Shown one piece after another: positions 26,231 to 35,553 of a stretch of DNA of 64,000 nt (positions within the stretch are counted from its first letter, which is position 1; each line of letters opens with the position of its first letter). Position numbers and translations under genes: made by a program. Location: the NCBI GenBank assembly GCA_964396245.1, contig CAYNEO010000001.1:62001-126000 (forward strand), given 5' to 3'. Below the pieces are notes generated by a model, which saw nothing but the letters and a program-made list of their open reading frames with translations, was not told where the DNA came from and made no database searches. This DNA is from CAYNEO01 sp964396245. Lineage in GTDB: Bacteria > Zixibacteria > MSB-5A5 > GN15 > FEB-12.

Positions 26231-26995
26231 TCAGTTCATCGCGGCAATCAGCCGGAGGCCGTCGAGAGTAATAGTCGGGTCAATCCGTGAAATGTAGCGG
26301 GAGTGTTTTTCGATTCCCTCGGCAAGCCCGCCGGTGGCGACGACGGTTGGATTTTTGAAACCGGTTTCGGCGACAATTTTCTCGATGATGTAGTCGACCT
26401 GGCCGACGGTGCCGTAGAATAGCCCCGATTTCAGGGCGCCGGCGGTTGACTTACCCACGACTGCCTCGGGCGGCTCAATCCGGACCTCGAACAGTCGGGC
26501 GGCTTTTCGCGCCAGCTCGGTCAGTGAGGTCTGGGGGCCGGGAATTATGACGCCGCCGATATAGGCGCCCTTCTCGTTGACGACATCGAAATTGGTCGCT
26601 GTTCCGAAGTCCACGACGATGACCGGTCCGCCGTATTTCTTGTAGGCAGCCGCTCCGTTGGCCAATCGATCAGCACCCACCTGATCCGGCTGGTGTATCT
26701 CAATAGTGATAGGCAGCTTGATGTGGCAAGAAACTATCAACGGGGCGGCATTAAAATACCGTTGCGAGGCCAGCTCGTAGACCGGGGTAAGCTGAGGCAC
26801 GACGGAGGCAATGACGACCCGCGAGATTTGATCGGCGGCGACCTTGATTCTCTCGAGCAGCCCGGTCACGAACAGCCCGGCCTCATCGGAAGTGAGATTG
26901 TGCGCCGACGCGACGCGGAAGTAGTTGACGAGCGACTCTCCGTCGTACACGCCCACTACGGTGTTGGTGTTGCCGATGTCAATTGCCAGAAGCAT
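26231..26995 (-). CDS. coaX: type III pantothenate kinase
   Basis: The 254-residue enzyme that phosphorylates pantothenate in the first step of coenzyme A synthesis, using a monovalent-cation-dependent ASKHA fold. Motifs seen: LLAIDIGNTNTVVGVYDG at the N-terminus (phosphate 1 loop), PDQVGADRLANGAAA in the middle and VIVVDFGTATNFDVV (second phosphate loop). IGGVIIPGPQTSL then follows. The length is typical. The gene has no partner (no birA beside it); the TM2 gene lies 71 bases upstream on the same strand. Confidence 0.96.
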   Translation of the reverse strand: MLLAIDIGNTNTVVGVYDGESLVNYFRVASAHNLTSDEAGLFVTGLLERIKVAADQISRVVIASVVPQLTPVYELASQRYFNAAPLIVSCHIKLPITIEIHQPDQVGADRLANGAAAYKKYGGPVIVVDFGTATNFDVVNEKGAYIGGVIIPGPQTSLTELARKAARLFEVRIEPPEAVVGKSTAGALKSGLFYGTVGQVDYIIEKIVAETGFKNPTVVATGGLAEGIEKHSRYISRIDPTITLDGLRLIAAMN

Positions 26996-27065
26996 GGCGG
27001 GAATATAGCACCGAGGCGCTTCGGTGCAAAGAAGATATTACCGGGCCTTCGATTAGCGGGAGCTG

Positions 27066-27347
27066 TCAGTATCCCGACTGTCCGGGGCCCATCCTGTTGG
27101 CCAGATCGATATTGATCTTATTGGCCGAATGGTAGGCATCGTACATGCCGTAGATCCAGAGTATCGGCGTGGTGATAAATCCGATAACTATGAACATGAG
27201 CAGCCAGGATATAGCGTAGGCGACGATGAAAAAGATGCCCTTGGCGATTTGGCCGTTGTAAATCTGGCCGAGTCCGGTCCAGAAGAATGACAGGACGGCG
27301 GCCAGGCCGGGGTTTTTATAGAAGACAGGCTGTGGGTTTTCCTGCAT
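27066..27347 (-). CDS. TM2-domain membrane protein
   Basis: A 93-residue protein with two membrane helices and the TM2 pattern: NPGLAAVLSFFWTGLGQIYNGQ, a second helix pair around GIFFIVAYAISWLLMFIV, and a terminal ILWIYGMYDAYHSA. Such proteins are widespread and have no agreed function. The C-terminal tail is short and polar (NRMGPGQSGY). It lies 71 bases upstream of coaX and may be co-transcribed with it. Confidence 0.88.
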   Translation of the reverse strand: MQENPQPVFYKNPGLAAVLSFFWTGLGQIYNGQIAKGIFFIVAYAISWLLMFIVIGFITTPILWIYGMYDAYHSANKINIDLANRMGPGQSGY

Positions 27348-27509
27348 GTGTCCTCCAGTTTGTCATTTTCGCACGGTTACATTCAATACTACGTGTTTCC
27401 CACGGAAATTCAACCGTTTTTTGATATTGTGCGATTTCGCCCGGGAATGCTATATATCAAAGCGAAGCATGATTGTGAAACGATCAGAATACGAGCACGT
27501 GAGGCAGCG

Positions 27510-27944
27510 ATGAGCGAGACGATTCGACGGCTGACGATTGACGATTTTGATGACATAATGCGAGTGTGGTCCGATTCGGGGCTGCCGATACGGCCGGACG
27601 GCCGTGAACGCCGCGAGACGTTTGCGAAAGAGATAGCCCTCCCACAGGTCGCTGTTTTCGGGCTGCTGGAAGACGGACGGATGCTGGCGGTCGGCATTGC
27701 CAACTGGGACGGGCGCCGGGGCTGGATCAATCGGGTGGCGGTCGACCCCGACCATCGCGGGAGAGGGTTGGCCGGTAAAATTATCAGGGAGTGCGAAGCA
27801 TTCCTGAAGGACTGCGGAGCGCTGGCAATCGCGGCTTTGATTGAAGATATCAATTATCCGTCGATCACGGCTTTCCAGAAGGAAGGCTTCCAATGCCTTC
27901 GTGAGATACTGTACTTTTCGAAATACGCGTTTCCCGGGGCCTAG
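27510..27944 (+). CDS. GNAT-family N-acetyltransferase
   Basis: I chose the ATG at 27510, which gives a 144-residue protein beginning with the typical first strand (MSETIRRLTIDDFDDIMRVW). The open frame extends upstream to 27348, but those 54 codons do not resemble the family. The acetyl-CoA-binding motif A is VAVDPDHRGRGLAGKIIRECE, and the later EDINYPSITAFQKEGF is the expected motif B region. The substrate is unknown; the closest shape is RimI or small-molecule acetyltransferases. It stands alone before the CydA-like operon. Confidence 0.85.
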   Translation: MSETIRRLTIDDFDDIMRVWSDSGLPIRPDGRERRETFAKEIALPQVAVFGLLEDGRMLAVGIANWDGRRGWINRVAVDPDHRGRGLAGKIIRECEAFLKDCGALAIAALIEDINYPSITAFQKEGFQCLREILYFSKYAFPGA

Positions 27945-28052
27945 AAGGGGACAGGATTCCGGTCAACTTCGGCTTGACCCGAGAACCGAGTGTAACGTAC
28001 ATTCACAAGAAAGAGCATTGAACACATCTTATTTCAACAGGAAGGTTTCCTG

Positions 28053-29567
28053 ATGAATTATCCGTTCTGGGACGTGGGTATGGGTTACGGGTGGCTGATG
28101 GCCATCATCAGCGTATTCCACGTCTTTCTCTCTCACTTCGCCATCGGGGGCGGCCTTTATCTGGTCGTTTCCGAACAGTACGCCCGACATCGGGGAGATT
28201 TCTTTCGGCTCCAGTTCCTCGAACGGGTCAGCAAGTTCTTTGTGCTCGCCACGCTGGTGGCGGGCGCGCTGACCGGGGTGGGCATCTGGTTCATTATCGG
28301 CCTGCTCAACCCGGCGGCTACGGAAGTGCTGATTCATAATTTTGTCTGGGGCTGGGCGACCGAGTGGACGTTTTTCGTCGTGGAAATCCTGGCGGCAATC
28401 CTGTATCTCTACGGCTGGAAATCGATGACAGCGCGCAATCACCTGATACTGGGATGGATCTATTTTGTCGCGGCCTGGCTGTCGCTGTTTATCATCAACG
28501 GGATCATCACATTCATGCTGACTCCGGGCGAGTGGCTCACCACCGGGAATTTCTGGGATGGATTTTTCAATCCGACATTCTGGCCGTCGCTCGTATTCCG
28601 CACCGGCGTGTGCGTGATGCTGGCCGGGATATTTACGGCCATGATTGCCTCGCGGCTAAAACCGGACAACGAGAAAGCCAGCCTGGTACGGTACAACGCC
28701 TGGTGGGGTCTGGCGGGGCTGGCGCTGATGGTGCCTTCGCTGTACTGGTACTGGCAGACCATTCCCTCGGGAATTACGACCCGGGCGATGGAGGCGATGC
28801 CGACACCGATTACGTCGATTCTGCTCGCCTTCTGGCTGGCAGCCGGTCTGATACTCTTGCTGATACTGTTCGGGTTGATTCTCCCCCGCCGCATGACATT
28901 CGCGGCCGGCATTGCCCTCACGGCGCTGGCGCTGGTCTGGTTCGGGGAGTTTGAGTGGTTTCGTGAGTCGGTCAGGAAACCGTATGTGATCAGCGGCTAC
29001 ATGTATGGCAACGGCGTTGAACTCGCGGAAATCGAGGCATACAAGACTGATGGCTTGCTGGCCCATATGCCGTATCGAACGGGCAACGACGGCGCGGACC
29101 TGTTCCGGAGGGGCTGCCGGAGCTGTCACACTATCAATGGATACAAGCCGTTGAAGCCGGCTTTCGACGGTACCGACCCTGAATTCATCGGCGGCATGTT
29201 AGGGGGCGCGAACGTCATCAAGGGCAATATGCCGGCGTTCTGCGGGACGGAACGCGAGATGAAGCTTCTCGCGGAGTACATTTACGAGCAGGTTGACCAT
29301 CGGCATCTTTCGGAGATATACAGTTTGACCGGGGTCGCGCTCGGCGAGAAAGTCTACGAGGTACGTTGTGGCCGCTGTCACGAAATCGGAGGCTATGGAG
29401 ACAAGTCCGCGACGCTGGTTGGTCAGGACGAAGACTACTACAATCTCGTACTGGATATGGCCGGCGATCTTGCTCCGGAGATGCCGGCCTTTACCGGTGA
29501 TGACACTGAACGAGCCGCGCTCATCAAGTATCTTCTCAGCCTCAAGACAGAAGACGGAGGTGCGTGA
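28053..29567 (+). CDS. CydA-like membrane subunit fused to a two-haem cytochrome c domain
   Basis: A 504-residue protein with about eight membrane helices followed by a C-terminal domain with two c-haem sites, CRSCH (355-359) and CGRCH (439-443). The first helix (FHVFLSHFAIGGGLYLV; His23, His28) aligns with the haem-ligand helix of cytochrome bd subunit I, and GWATEWTFFVVEI resembles its Glu-bearing helix. The Q-loop motif of true CydA is absent. At the place of the second haem-ligand His (in CydA about residue 186) there is Arg (FWPSLVFRTGVC). It is therefore not an ordinary oxidase. A quinol-to-cytochrome c electron-transfer role is inferred. The next gene overlaps its stop (TGATG). Confidence 0.8.
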   Translation: MNYPFWDVGMGYGWLMAIISVFHVFLSHFAIGGGLYLVVSEQYARHRGDFFRLQFLERVSKFFVLATLVAGALTGVGIWFIIGLLNPAATEVLIHNFVWGWATEWTFFVVEILAAILYLYGWKSMTARNHLILGWIYFVAAWLSLFIINGIITFMLTPGEWLTTGNFWDGFFNPTFWPSLVFRTGVCVMLAGIFTAMIASRLKPDNEKASLVRYNAWWGLAGLALMVPSLYWYWQTIPSGITTRAMEAMPTPITSILLAFWLAAGLILLLILFGLILPRRMTFAAGIALTALALVWFGEFEWFRESVRKPYVISGYMYGNGVELAEIEAYKTDGLLAHMPYRTGNDGADLFRRGCRSCHTINGYKPLKPAFDGTDPEFIGGMLGGANVIKGNMPAFCGTEREMKLLAEYIYEQVDHRHLSEIYSLTGVALGEKVYEVRCGRCHEIGGYGDKSATLVGQDEDYYNLVLDMAGDLAPEMPAFTGDDTERAALIKYLLSLKTEDGGA

Positions 29568-30586
29568 TGCCGGGTTACAACTTTCTTCCCGCCCCGGTGT
29601 GGCTTATCACGGCACTTCACGTGCTGACACTGACACTGCACTTCCTGGCGATGAACTTTCTACTGGGCGGGATTATTATCATCCTCTGGGGCAGAATAGG
29701 CGACCGATGGAATAATCCGGTAGTGAAGAAATTCATTCGCCTCTTCCCCACCGTCATGGCGGTGACAGTAACGCTGGGAGTGGCGCCGCTATTGTTTCTG
29801 CAACTGGTGTTCCATCGGCAGGTGTACGCCGCCTCGATTGTGAGCGGTTGGTTCTGGCTGATGATTGTCGCGGCTGTGATTGCGAGCTATTACTTGTTGT
29901 ACGCGACGTCCTTCTCGCAGAAGGCGTCATCATCGACCAGGCGCTGGTTTCTGGTTTTGAGTCTTGTCGGTCTTTCGTATGTCGCGTTTGTTTACAGTTC
30001 CGTGTTCTCGATGACGGAGCGACCGGATTTGTATACGACCCTGTATGCGGGCGTGCAATCCGGGACAATAATCAACCCGAATCTCGGCGATTACGGCCTG
30101 AGGTGGCTGCACATGATTGTTGGAGCAGCCACGGTCGGCGGCTTTTTTGTCGGCCTGCTCGGGAGGAATGATGAATCCGCGTTCAAGATCGGCAAGCAGT
30201 TCTTTCTCTGGGGAACAATCGCGAACGCGGTGCTGGGAATCGCGTACTTGCTCACGCTGGGCGATATCCTGCGGCCATTCATGCGCTCGGCCGGCATCTG
30301 GTTTTTGACAGCAGGAATTGTGCTGGCCTTTGCATCGCTGCATTTCTTCTTCAGGCGGCGTTTTGTGATATCGGGCGGGATGGTTCTGGTCACGATGTTG
30401 ATGATGGTGCTGTCCCGGCACTATGTTCGTTTGCTGAATCTCGCACCGCACTATGATCCGGCCACGATGCCGATTCAGCCGCAGTGGTCGGTATTTGCCC
30501 TGTTTCTGATATCCTTCCTTGCTGCCCTTGCGGTCGTCTGGTATATGTTACGGCTGTATTTTAGAGGGAAGCGGGTACCGGCTTGA
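29567..30586 (+). CDS. polytopic membrane partner subunit of the CydA-like complex
   Basis: About nine membrane helices, 339 residues. The ATG at 29567 overlaps the upstream stop codon (TGATG) behind a GGAGG, so the two are translationally coupled; a GTG at 29564 is less likely. Its first helix (ALHVLTLTLHFLAMNFLLGG) copies the His-bearing helix of its partner. A later helix (RWLHMIVGAATVGGFFVGL) resembles the CydA helix with the second haem ligand, which the partner has lost. This suggests two related halves sharing haem binding. No c-haem motif is present. Function is inferred from context; it does not look like CydB. Confidence 0.75.
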   Translation: MPGYNFLPAPVWLITALHVLTLTLHFLAMNFLLGGIIIILWGRIGDRWNNPVVKKFIRLFPTVMAVTVTLGVAPLLFLQLVFHRQVYAASIVSGWFWLMIVAAVIASYYLLYATSFSQKASSSTRRWFLVLSLVGLSYVAFVYSSVFSMTERPDLYTTLYAGVQSGTIINPNLGDYGLRWLHMIVGAATVGGFFVGLLGRNDESAFKIGKQFFLWGTIANAVLGIAYLLTLGDILRPFMRSAGIWFLTAGIVLAFASLHFFFRRRFVISGGMVLVTMLMMVLSRHYVRLLNLAPHYDPATMPIQPQWSVFALFLISFLAALAVVWYMLRLYFRGKRVPA

Positions 30587-30612
30587 CCTTGATGAAGATA
30601 AGATAATTTGAA

Positions 30613-30644
30613 AAGGCCGTCGTGATTTGCGACGGCCTTCTAAT
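30613..30644. terminator. bidirectional terminator between the CydA-like operon and tlpA-like gene
   Basis: AAGGCCGTCG pairs perfectly with CGACGGCCTT around a 7-base loop, with T-rich tails on both strands. It separates two convergent genes. Confidence 0.88.
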
Positions 30645-30666
30645 TTCTGGGCAATTGCGAGAATGA

Positions 30667-31275
30667 TTACAGACCGGAGAGTTGCTCGCCGCTGGCCGCG
30701 ATTTTCTCGAAGGCAGCCTTGAATACTTCGTAGCTTCGCGGTCCCACAAACCGATCCACCAGCTGACCGTTGGCGTCCTTGACCTTGACGACGTTGCCAT
30801 CTTTATCAAGGAAGATTGTAGTCGGCACCGAGAAGATCTGGTAGTTCTGGGCGAACTGCTGCGTGGCAACCAGCATCTGCCAGTTCATGTCATGCTGTTT
30901 CGTAAATTCAATGACGTGCTGCGGGGTTTCGTTCCGGACGACAGTGAGGCCGATCATCTGGACGCCTTTGGGCTCAAACTCTTTGTGGAGCCTGACAAGT
31001 TCCGGGATTTCCCTGCGGCAGGGCGGGCACCAGGTTCCCCAGACATTGATGACAACCGGCTGTTTGCCGATCCATTCGCTGGAGTTACGCAGGGTTCCCT
31101 GCATGTCCTGGGCGGTGAATTGTATGGTGCCGGCAGTCGGAGTGCTCTGTGCCGCCGGGGATTGAGCCTCAGGGGTATTGTTATTCGCCGCCGTCTGCTC
31201 TTCGTGTGAGCTGCACGAAACCAGCAGCGCAACGACGACCAGGATGGCCAAAGCGTGAAGTGAGATTCGTCGCAT
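30667..31275 (-). CDS. TlpA/ResA-type thiol-disulfide oxidoreductase lipoprotein
   Basis: A 202-residue lipoprotein (lipobox LVSC, Cys21) with a thioredoxin fold. After a low-complexity linker, the redHisox domain (QFTAQDMQGTLRNSSEW) leads to the active site GTWCPPCRREIPEL (Cys83, Cys86) and the cis-Pro region FSVPTTIFLDKDGNV. Such membrane-tethered proteins reduce apocytochrome or other disulfides outside the cytoplasm. That fits the c-type cytochrome encoded by the convergent neighbour at 28053. The next thioredoxin-fold gene lies 57 bases upstream on the same strand, so the two probably form an operon. Confidence 0.92.
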   Translation of the reverse strand: MRRISLHALAILVVVALLVSCSSHEEQTAANNNTPEAQSPAAQSTPTAGTIQFTAQDMQGTLRNSSEWIGKQPVVINVWGTWCPPCRREIPELVRLHKEFEPKGVQMIGLTVVRNETPQHVIEFTKQHDMNWQMLVATQQFAQNYQIFSVPTTIFLDKDGNVVKVKDANGQLVDRFVGPRSYEVFKAAFEKIAASGEQLSGL

Positions 31276-31332
31276 GTATTTCTTCCCTTGTTCCTTTCGA
31301 GCGTGTGTAAGACAGGTTCGGCTTTTCCGGCT

Positions 31333-31887
31333 CTACTTCTTGGTCTGTTCTTTTTGCTCGGTAGATTTGACACGAGTCGTGTCGTACTTGTAGTCCTTGA
31401 TCCAGGTGAGCGCCTTCATGAGATTGTCACTGGTCTGGTACCCGCGAAGCGGCCCTATCCGAGATTTCTCGGGTGAGACAAACCAGAATGTCGGGAAACC
31501 GCTCACATTGAATTCCGATTTGGCGAGCGCCTTTTCGGAGATCCTGTAGCCGTTGATATCAAGCTCGTTGTCGGAGTCGCCCCAGAGTTTGACCGGGATA
31601 AAGTAGGTATTAACAAGAGAAATAACTTTGGGATCCGAGAACGCTTCCCGGTCCATTTTTTTGCACCAGCCGCACCACGAGGCGGTGACATCGACAAACA
31701 TATGCTTCTGGGTGCTGTCCTGCTCGAGGGCAGTCAGGCCCTTATCAAAGGAGAGCCAGTGGATTTTCTCCTGTTCCGATTTTTTCTCAGGATTGTCTTT
31801 TTTCGTCGTTTCGCCCGCGATGAGGGTTATGGCTCCGGCGGTGACGATAACGATCAGTGCAAGAATGATATATCTGGTTGATCTCAT
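31333..31887 (-). CDS. membrane-anchored thioredoxin-fold protein
   Basis: A 184-residue protein with an N-terminal hydrophobic anchor (about residues 6-24), a charged linker and a thioredoxin-like domain. The active site is SWCGWCKKMDREAFSDPKV (Cys72, Cys75), the pattern of the thioredoxin_7/SoxW-like group. The cis-Pro loop reads NVSGFPTFWFVSPEKS. It is probably exported and anchored, acting as a reductase of periplasmic thiols along with the TlpA-type protein encoded just downstream. The target is not known. Confidence 0.87.
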   Translation of the reverse strand: MRSTRYIILALIVIVTAGAITLIAGETTKKDNPEKKSEQEKIHWLSFDKGLTALEQDSTQKHMFVDVTASWCGWCKKMDREAFSDPKVISLVNTYFIPVKLWGDSDNELDINGYRISEKALAKSEFNVSGFPTFWFVSPEKSRIGPLRGYQTSDNLMKALTWIKDYKYDTTRVKSTEQKEQTKK

Positions 31888-31963
31888 AGGCCTGTCCTGT
31901 CGGTAGTCGCGCTCATAGTTAGTGTTTCTTGTACTATTTAGAGTTACAATTGCTCCAGACGAT

Positions 31964-34900
31964 TCAGGAAATATCCTCTTTCATATTCAACGGACGAAGG
32001 TACGCGGCGGAATCGCCCAACAATTCCTTGAGTTCATTCAAGAGATTAAAATCGACGTTGATGGCGTACTTTCGGGACCTGATAAACACTTCGGTACCGT
32101 TTTCTCTCGTTGCCAGCAGGACCGGAGCATTGCCCCGATACGCTTCGAGCGAGCCAAGGGCCTTATCTATAGTAGATTCGGAGCATTCGGCGCCAATTTT
32201 AATAACCAACTGGCAATTGAATCGTTCCGTCAATTGTTCCAGCGGAACAATCTCGGAGACAATGACTTTGGGCGCTTCGCCCTCCCGGGTATTGACGCGT
32301 CCGGTAATCAGGACCATCCGATCGGTATCGATACAGGCTTTGCCCTTCTCGAAGGGATCAGAGAAAATGACGAGTTCGACTCCGCCGGTGAAATCCTCGA
32401 CGGTGGCGAAAGCCATCATATTGCCCTTCTTGTCGAACATCTTTTTGACGGCGGTAATGATTCCCCCGATTGTCACTTCCCGACCGTCGACAACCTGCTT
32501 GAGCCCCATAACGTTGCTGGTGGTGAAATAGAGCAGCTCGTCGCGAAATTTGTCCAGCGGGTGGCCGGAGACGTAGAAACCCAGCATTTCCTTTTCTTTG
32601 GCCAGTTTGACAGCGGTTTGCCATTCGTCGATCGCGGGCAATTGGGGCGCTACGCGTTCTACCACACCCCCTTCGGCGGCGAACAAGTCGTGACTGTTTT
32701 GCCGTTCAAACACGCGGTGACCAAATTCCAGCATTTTCTCCACGGCCTCGAATTTCTGGGCTCGTGATCCGGCCAGCGAGTCACAGGCACCGGCGGCTAT
32801 CAGTGATTCGAGTGTCCGCCGGTTGAGCATTTTGGGGGGTACGCGACTTACCAGCTCATCGAGAGTGCCGAACGGGCCTTCTTTCGAGCGGGCTTCGGCG
32901 ACAGCATCGGCCGGACCAACGCCGACATTCTTGACCGCCTGAAGGCCGAAACGGATCGTGCCCTCGACGACTGAAAAATCGAGCTTGGAGGTATTGACAT
33001 CGGGCGGGAGAACCTCGATCCCCATGCGCCGGCATTCGTCGAGGAAGATATAGATGCGGTCGGAGTCGGTGATTTCCGAGGTCATCAGCGCCGCCATGAA
33101 TTCTTTCGGGTAATGACACTTGAGCCACGCGGTTTGATATGCGACAAAAGCGTAGCAGGTCGCGTGGGCGCGGTTGAAACCGTAGCGGGCGAAGGTTTCG
33201 ATCTGGGTAAATACTTCCTCGGATATTTTCCGATCGATCTTGTTATCGTCGGCGCCCGCCAGAAACTCCCGCTTCTGAGCAGCCATAAGATTGGCATCCT
33301 TCTTCCCCATTGCTTTTCGGAGCAGGTCGGCTTTGCCGAGCGAGTACCCGGCCATCTTGTTGGCGATCTGGAGTACCTGTTCCTGGAAGACGATGACACC
33401 GTATGTTTCCGCGAGGATCTTCTCGAGGGTTGGGTGGAGGAATTTGATATCTTTGGCGCCTTTTTTCCGGTCAATATACTTGTCGATCATGCCGGAATCG
33501 AGCGGTCCCGGGCGATAGAGGGCGTTCATGGCGGTGATGTCGGTGAAATTTTCCGGTCCGAGCTTCCTGAGATAATCTCTCATGCCCCCGGATTCAAACT
33601 GGAAGACGCCGATAGTCTCACCGCGGGCAAAGAGCCGGTAGACATCCTCATCATCGAGCGGTATGTTGTCGATATCGATCTCGACCCCGGGATTGTTCTC
33701 GCGAATCATCCGGACGGCGTCATCGATAACGGTCAACGTCCGCAAGCCGAGGAAGTCCATCTTGAGCAGGCCGATATCCTCGACCTTTTTCATGTCGTAC
33801 TGGGTGGTGATTTCCTCTTTGCTCCCCTTGAACAGCGGGACATAATTCGTGAGAGCCGAGGGAGCGATCACAACACCGGCGGCGTGGGTGGAGCAGTGGC
33901 GCGCGAGTCCCTCCAGAACTTTCGAGTAGCGAATCAACCGCTCGACACGGGCGTCGCTTTCGACCAGTTGCACCAGCTCGGGGACCTGGGCCAGTGCTTT
34001 TTCTATGGTCATGTCCACGGACGCCGGGATCATTTTGGCGATCTTGTCCACCTCACCGTACGGGATACTCAGCACGCGGCCAACATCGCGTACGACCGCG
34101 CGCGCGGCCATGGTACCGAACGTGATAATCTGGCAGACATTGTCGATGCCGTACTTTTCGATAACATAGTGTATGATTTTGTCGCGACCGCGGTCGGCGA
34201 AGTCAATATCGATATCAGGCATCGATATGCGCTCGGGATTGAGGAAGCGCTCGAAGAGGAGGTTGAACCTGATCGGATCGATGTTGGTGATTTTCAGCGC
34301 GTACGACACCAGTGACCCGGCGGCAGAGCCACGTCCCGGACCGACGGGAATGCCCTGGGAGCGGGCATAGTCGCAAAAATCCTTCACAATGAGGAAATAT
34401 CCGGCATAGCCCATCTGCCTGATCACGCCCAGTTCGTAATCCAGCCGCTCTGTTACTTCGTCAGTGACTTTCGGGTACCGCTTCTTGACCCCTTCTTCGC
34501 ACAGGCGTCTCAAATACTCATCGGCGTTGGTAAAAGATGATGGAATCGGGAAAACGGGCAGTTTGAGTTTGCCCATCTCCAATTCCAGGTTGCAGGCCTC
34601 GGCGATTGCGATGGTATTATCCATGGCCGATTTGAAATCGCCGAATACCGCTTCCATCTCATCGGGTGATTTGAAATAAATCTGGTCGGTGTTGTACCGC
34701 ATGCGGTCGGTATCGGTGATAAACTTGCCGGTCTGGATACACAGGAGGGCGTCGTGGGCCTCGTAGTCTTCCTGGCGCAGGTAGTGGCAGTCATTAGTTG
34801 CCACGAGAGGGATGCCTGTTTCCCGCGCAATGGCATCGATTTTCGGCAGGATCAACTGCTCTTTGTCGAGGCCGTGGTTCTGGATTTCGAGGTAGAAGTT

Positions 34901-35419
34901 GCCCTCGCCGAAAATGTCCTGCAGTTCGCGGGCGGAAGCTACGGCGGCATCGACATCGCCTCGTCCCAGATGCCAGTTTACCTCGCCTTTGAGACACGCC
35001 GAAGTCGCAATAAGGCCCTCCGAGTGGCGCCTCAGCAATTCCTTGTCCATTCGGGGACGGAAATAAAACCCCTCGAGATACGCCGCCGAGGCGAGTTTCA
35101 TCAGGTTCCTGTACCCGGTTTCGTTTTTGACCAGGAGAATCAGGTGATAGCCGCCGTCGGGGTATTGATTGGAGGGTTTCTTCTCGAACCGGCTGCCGCC
35201 GGCGACGTATGCTTCGCAGCCGATAATGGGTTTAATCCCCGCCTTGGTGGCCTTCTTGTAGAAGTCAATCGCCCCGAACATGTTGCCGTGGTCGGTAATT
35301 GCCAGGGCAGGCATTTTGTATTCTTTGGCGAGTTCAATAACGGAATCTATCCGGCAGGCGCCATCGAGAAGCGAATACTGGCTGTGCGTGTGCAGATGGA
35401 CAAAGTTTGCGTATTTCAT
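31964..35419 (-). CDS. dnaE: DNA polymerase III alpha subunit
   Basis: The replicative polymerase, 1151 residues, full length. It begins with the PHP domain (FVHLHTHSQYSLLDGACRI, AITDHGNMFGAIDFY). The catalytic core has PDIDIDFADRGRD with the metal-binding aspartates and GRGSAAGSLVSYAL. Helix-hairpin-helix and OB-fold regions follow near the C-terminus (VTIGGIITAVKKMFDKKG). A short terminal domain ends at LNMKEDIS. The gene stands alone. Its long 400-codon antisense frame is a shadow. Confidence 0.98.
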   Translation of the reverse strand: MKYANFVHLHTHSQYSLLDGACRIDSVIELAKEYKMPALAITDHGNMFGAIDFYKKATKAGIKPIIGCEAYVAGGSRFEKKPSNQYPDGGYHLILLVKNETGYRNLMKLASAAYLEGFYFRPRMDKELLRRHSEGLIATSACLKGEVNWHLGRGDVDAAVASARELQDIFGEGNFYLEIQNHGLDKEQLILPKIDAIARETGIPLVATNDCHYLRQEDYEAHDALLCIQTGKFITDTDRMRYNTDQIYFKSPDEMEAVFGDFKSAMDNTIAIAEACNLELEMGKLKLPVFPIPSSFTNADEYLRRLCEEGVKKRYPKVTDEVTERLDYELGVIRQMGYAGYFLIVKDFCDYARSQGIPVGPGRGSAAGSLVSYALKITNIDPIRFNLLFERFLNPERISMPDIDIDFADRGRDKIIHYVIEKYGIDNVCQIITFGTMAARAVVRDVGRVLSIPYGEVDKIAKMIPASVDMTIEKALAQVPELVQLVESDARVERLIRYSKVLEGLARHCSTHAAGVVIAPSALTNYVPLFKGSKEEITTQYDMKKVEDIGLLKMDFLGLRTLTVIDDAVRMIRENNPGVEIDIDNIPLDDEDVYRLFARGETIGVFQFESGGMRDYLRKLGPENFTDITAMNALYRPGPLDSGMIDKYIDRKKGAKDIKFLHPTLEKILAETYGVIVFQEQVLQIANKMAGYSLGKADLLRKAMGKKDANLMAAQKREFLAGADDNKIDRKISEEVFTQIETFARYGFNRAHATCYAFVAYQTAWLKCHYPKEFMAALMTSEITDSDRIYIFLDECRRMGIEVLPPDVNTSKLDFSVVEGTIRFGLQAVKNVGVGPADAVAEARSKEGPFGTLDELVSRVPPKMLNRRTLESLIAAGACDSLAGSRAQKFEAVEKMLEFGHRVFERQNSHDLFAAEGGVVERVAPQLPAIDEWQTAVKLAKEKEMLGFYVSGHPLDKFRDELLYFTTSNVMGLKQVVDGREVTIGGIITAVKKMFDKKGNMMAFATVEDFTGGVELVIFSDPFEKGKACIDTDRMVLITGRVNTREGEAPKVIVSEIVPLEQLTERFNCQLVIKIGAECSESTIDKALGSLEAYRGNAPVLLATRENGTEVFIRSRKYAINVDFNLLNELKELLGDSAAYLRPLNMKEDIS

Positions 35420-35553
35420 GAATATCCGATTTAGTGAGTAAGAACGTCCTCGTCTTAATTAAGTACGATAAAAATACTCCGGTCAACCGCTTTTTGTTTT
35501 TCGCGGTGAATCAACTGATTGACTGCCTCAACCTGTTGTACGCCAATGAGCGG

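Noticed and set aside
33113..34315. 400-codon open frame opposite dnaE
   Set aside because: Antisense shadow of a conserved gene; no start signal and no family resemblance.
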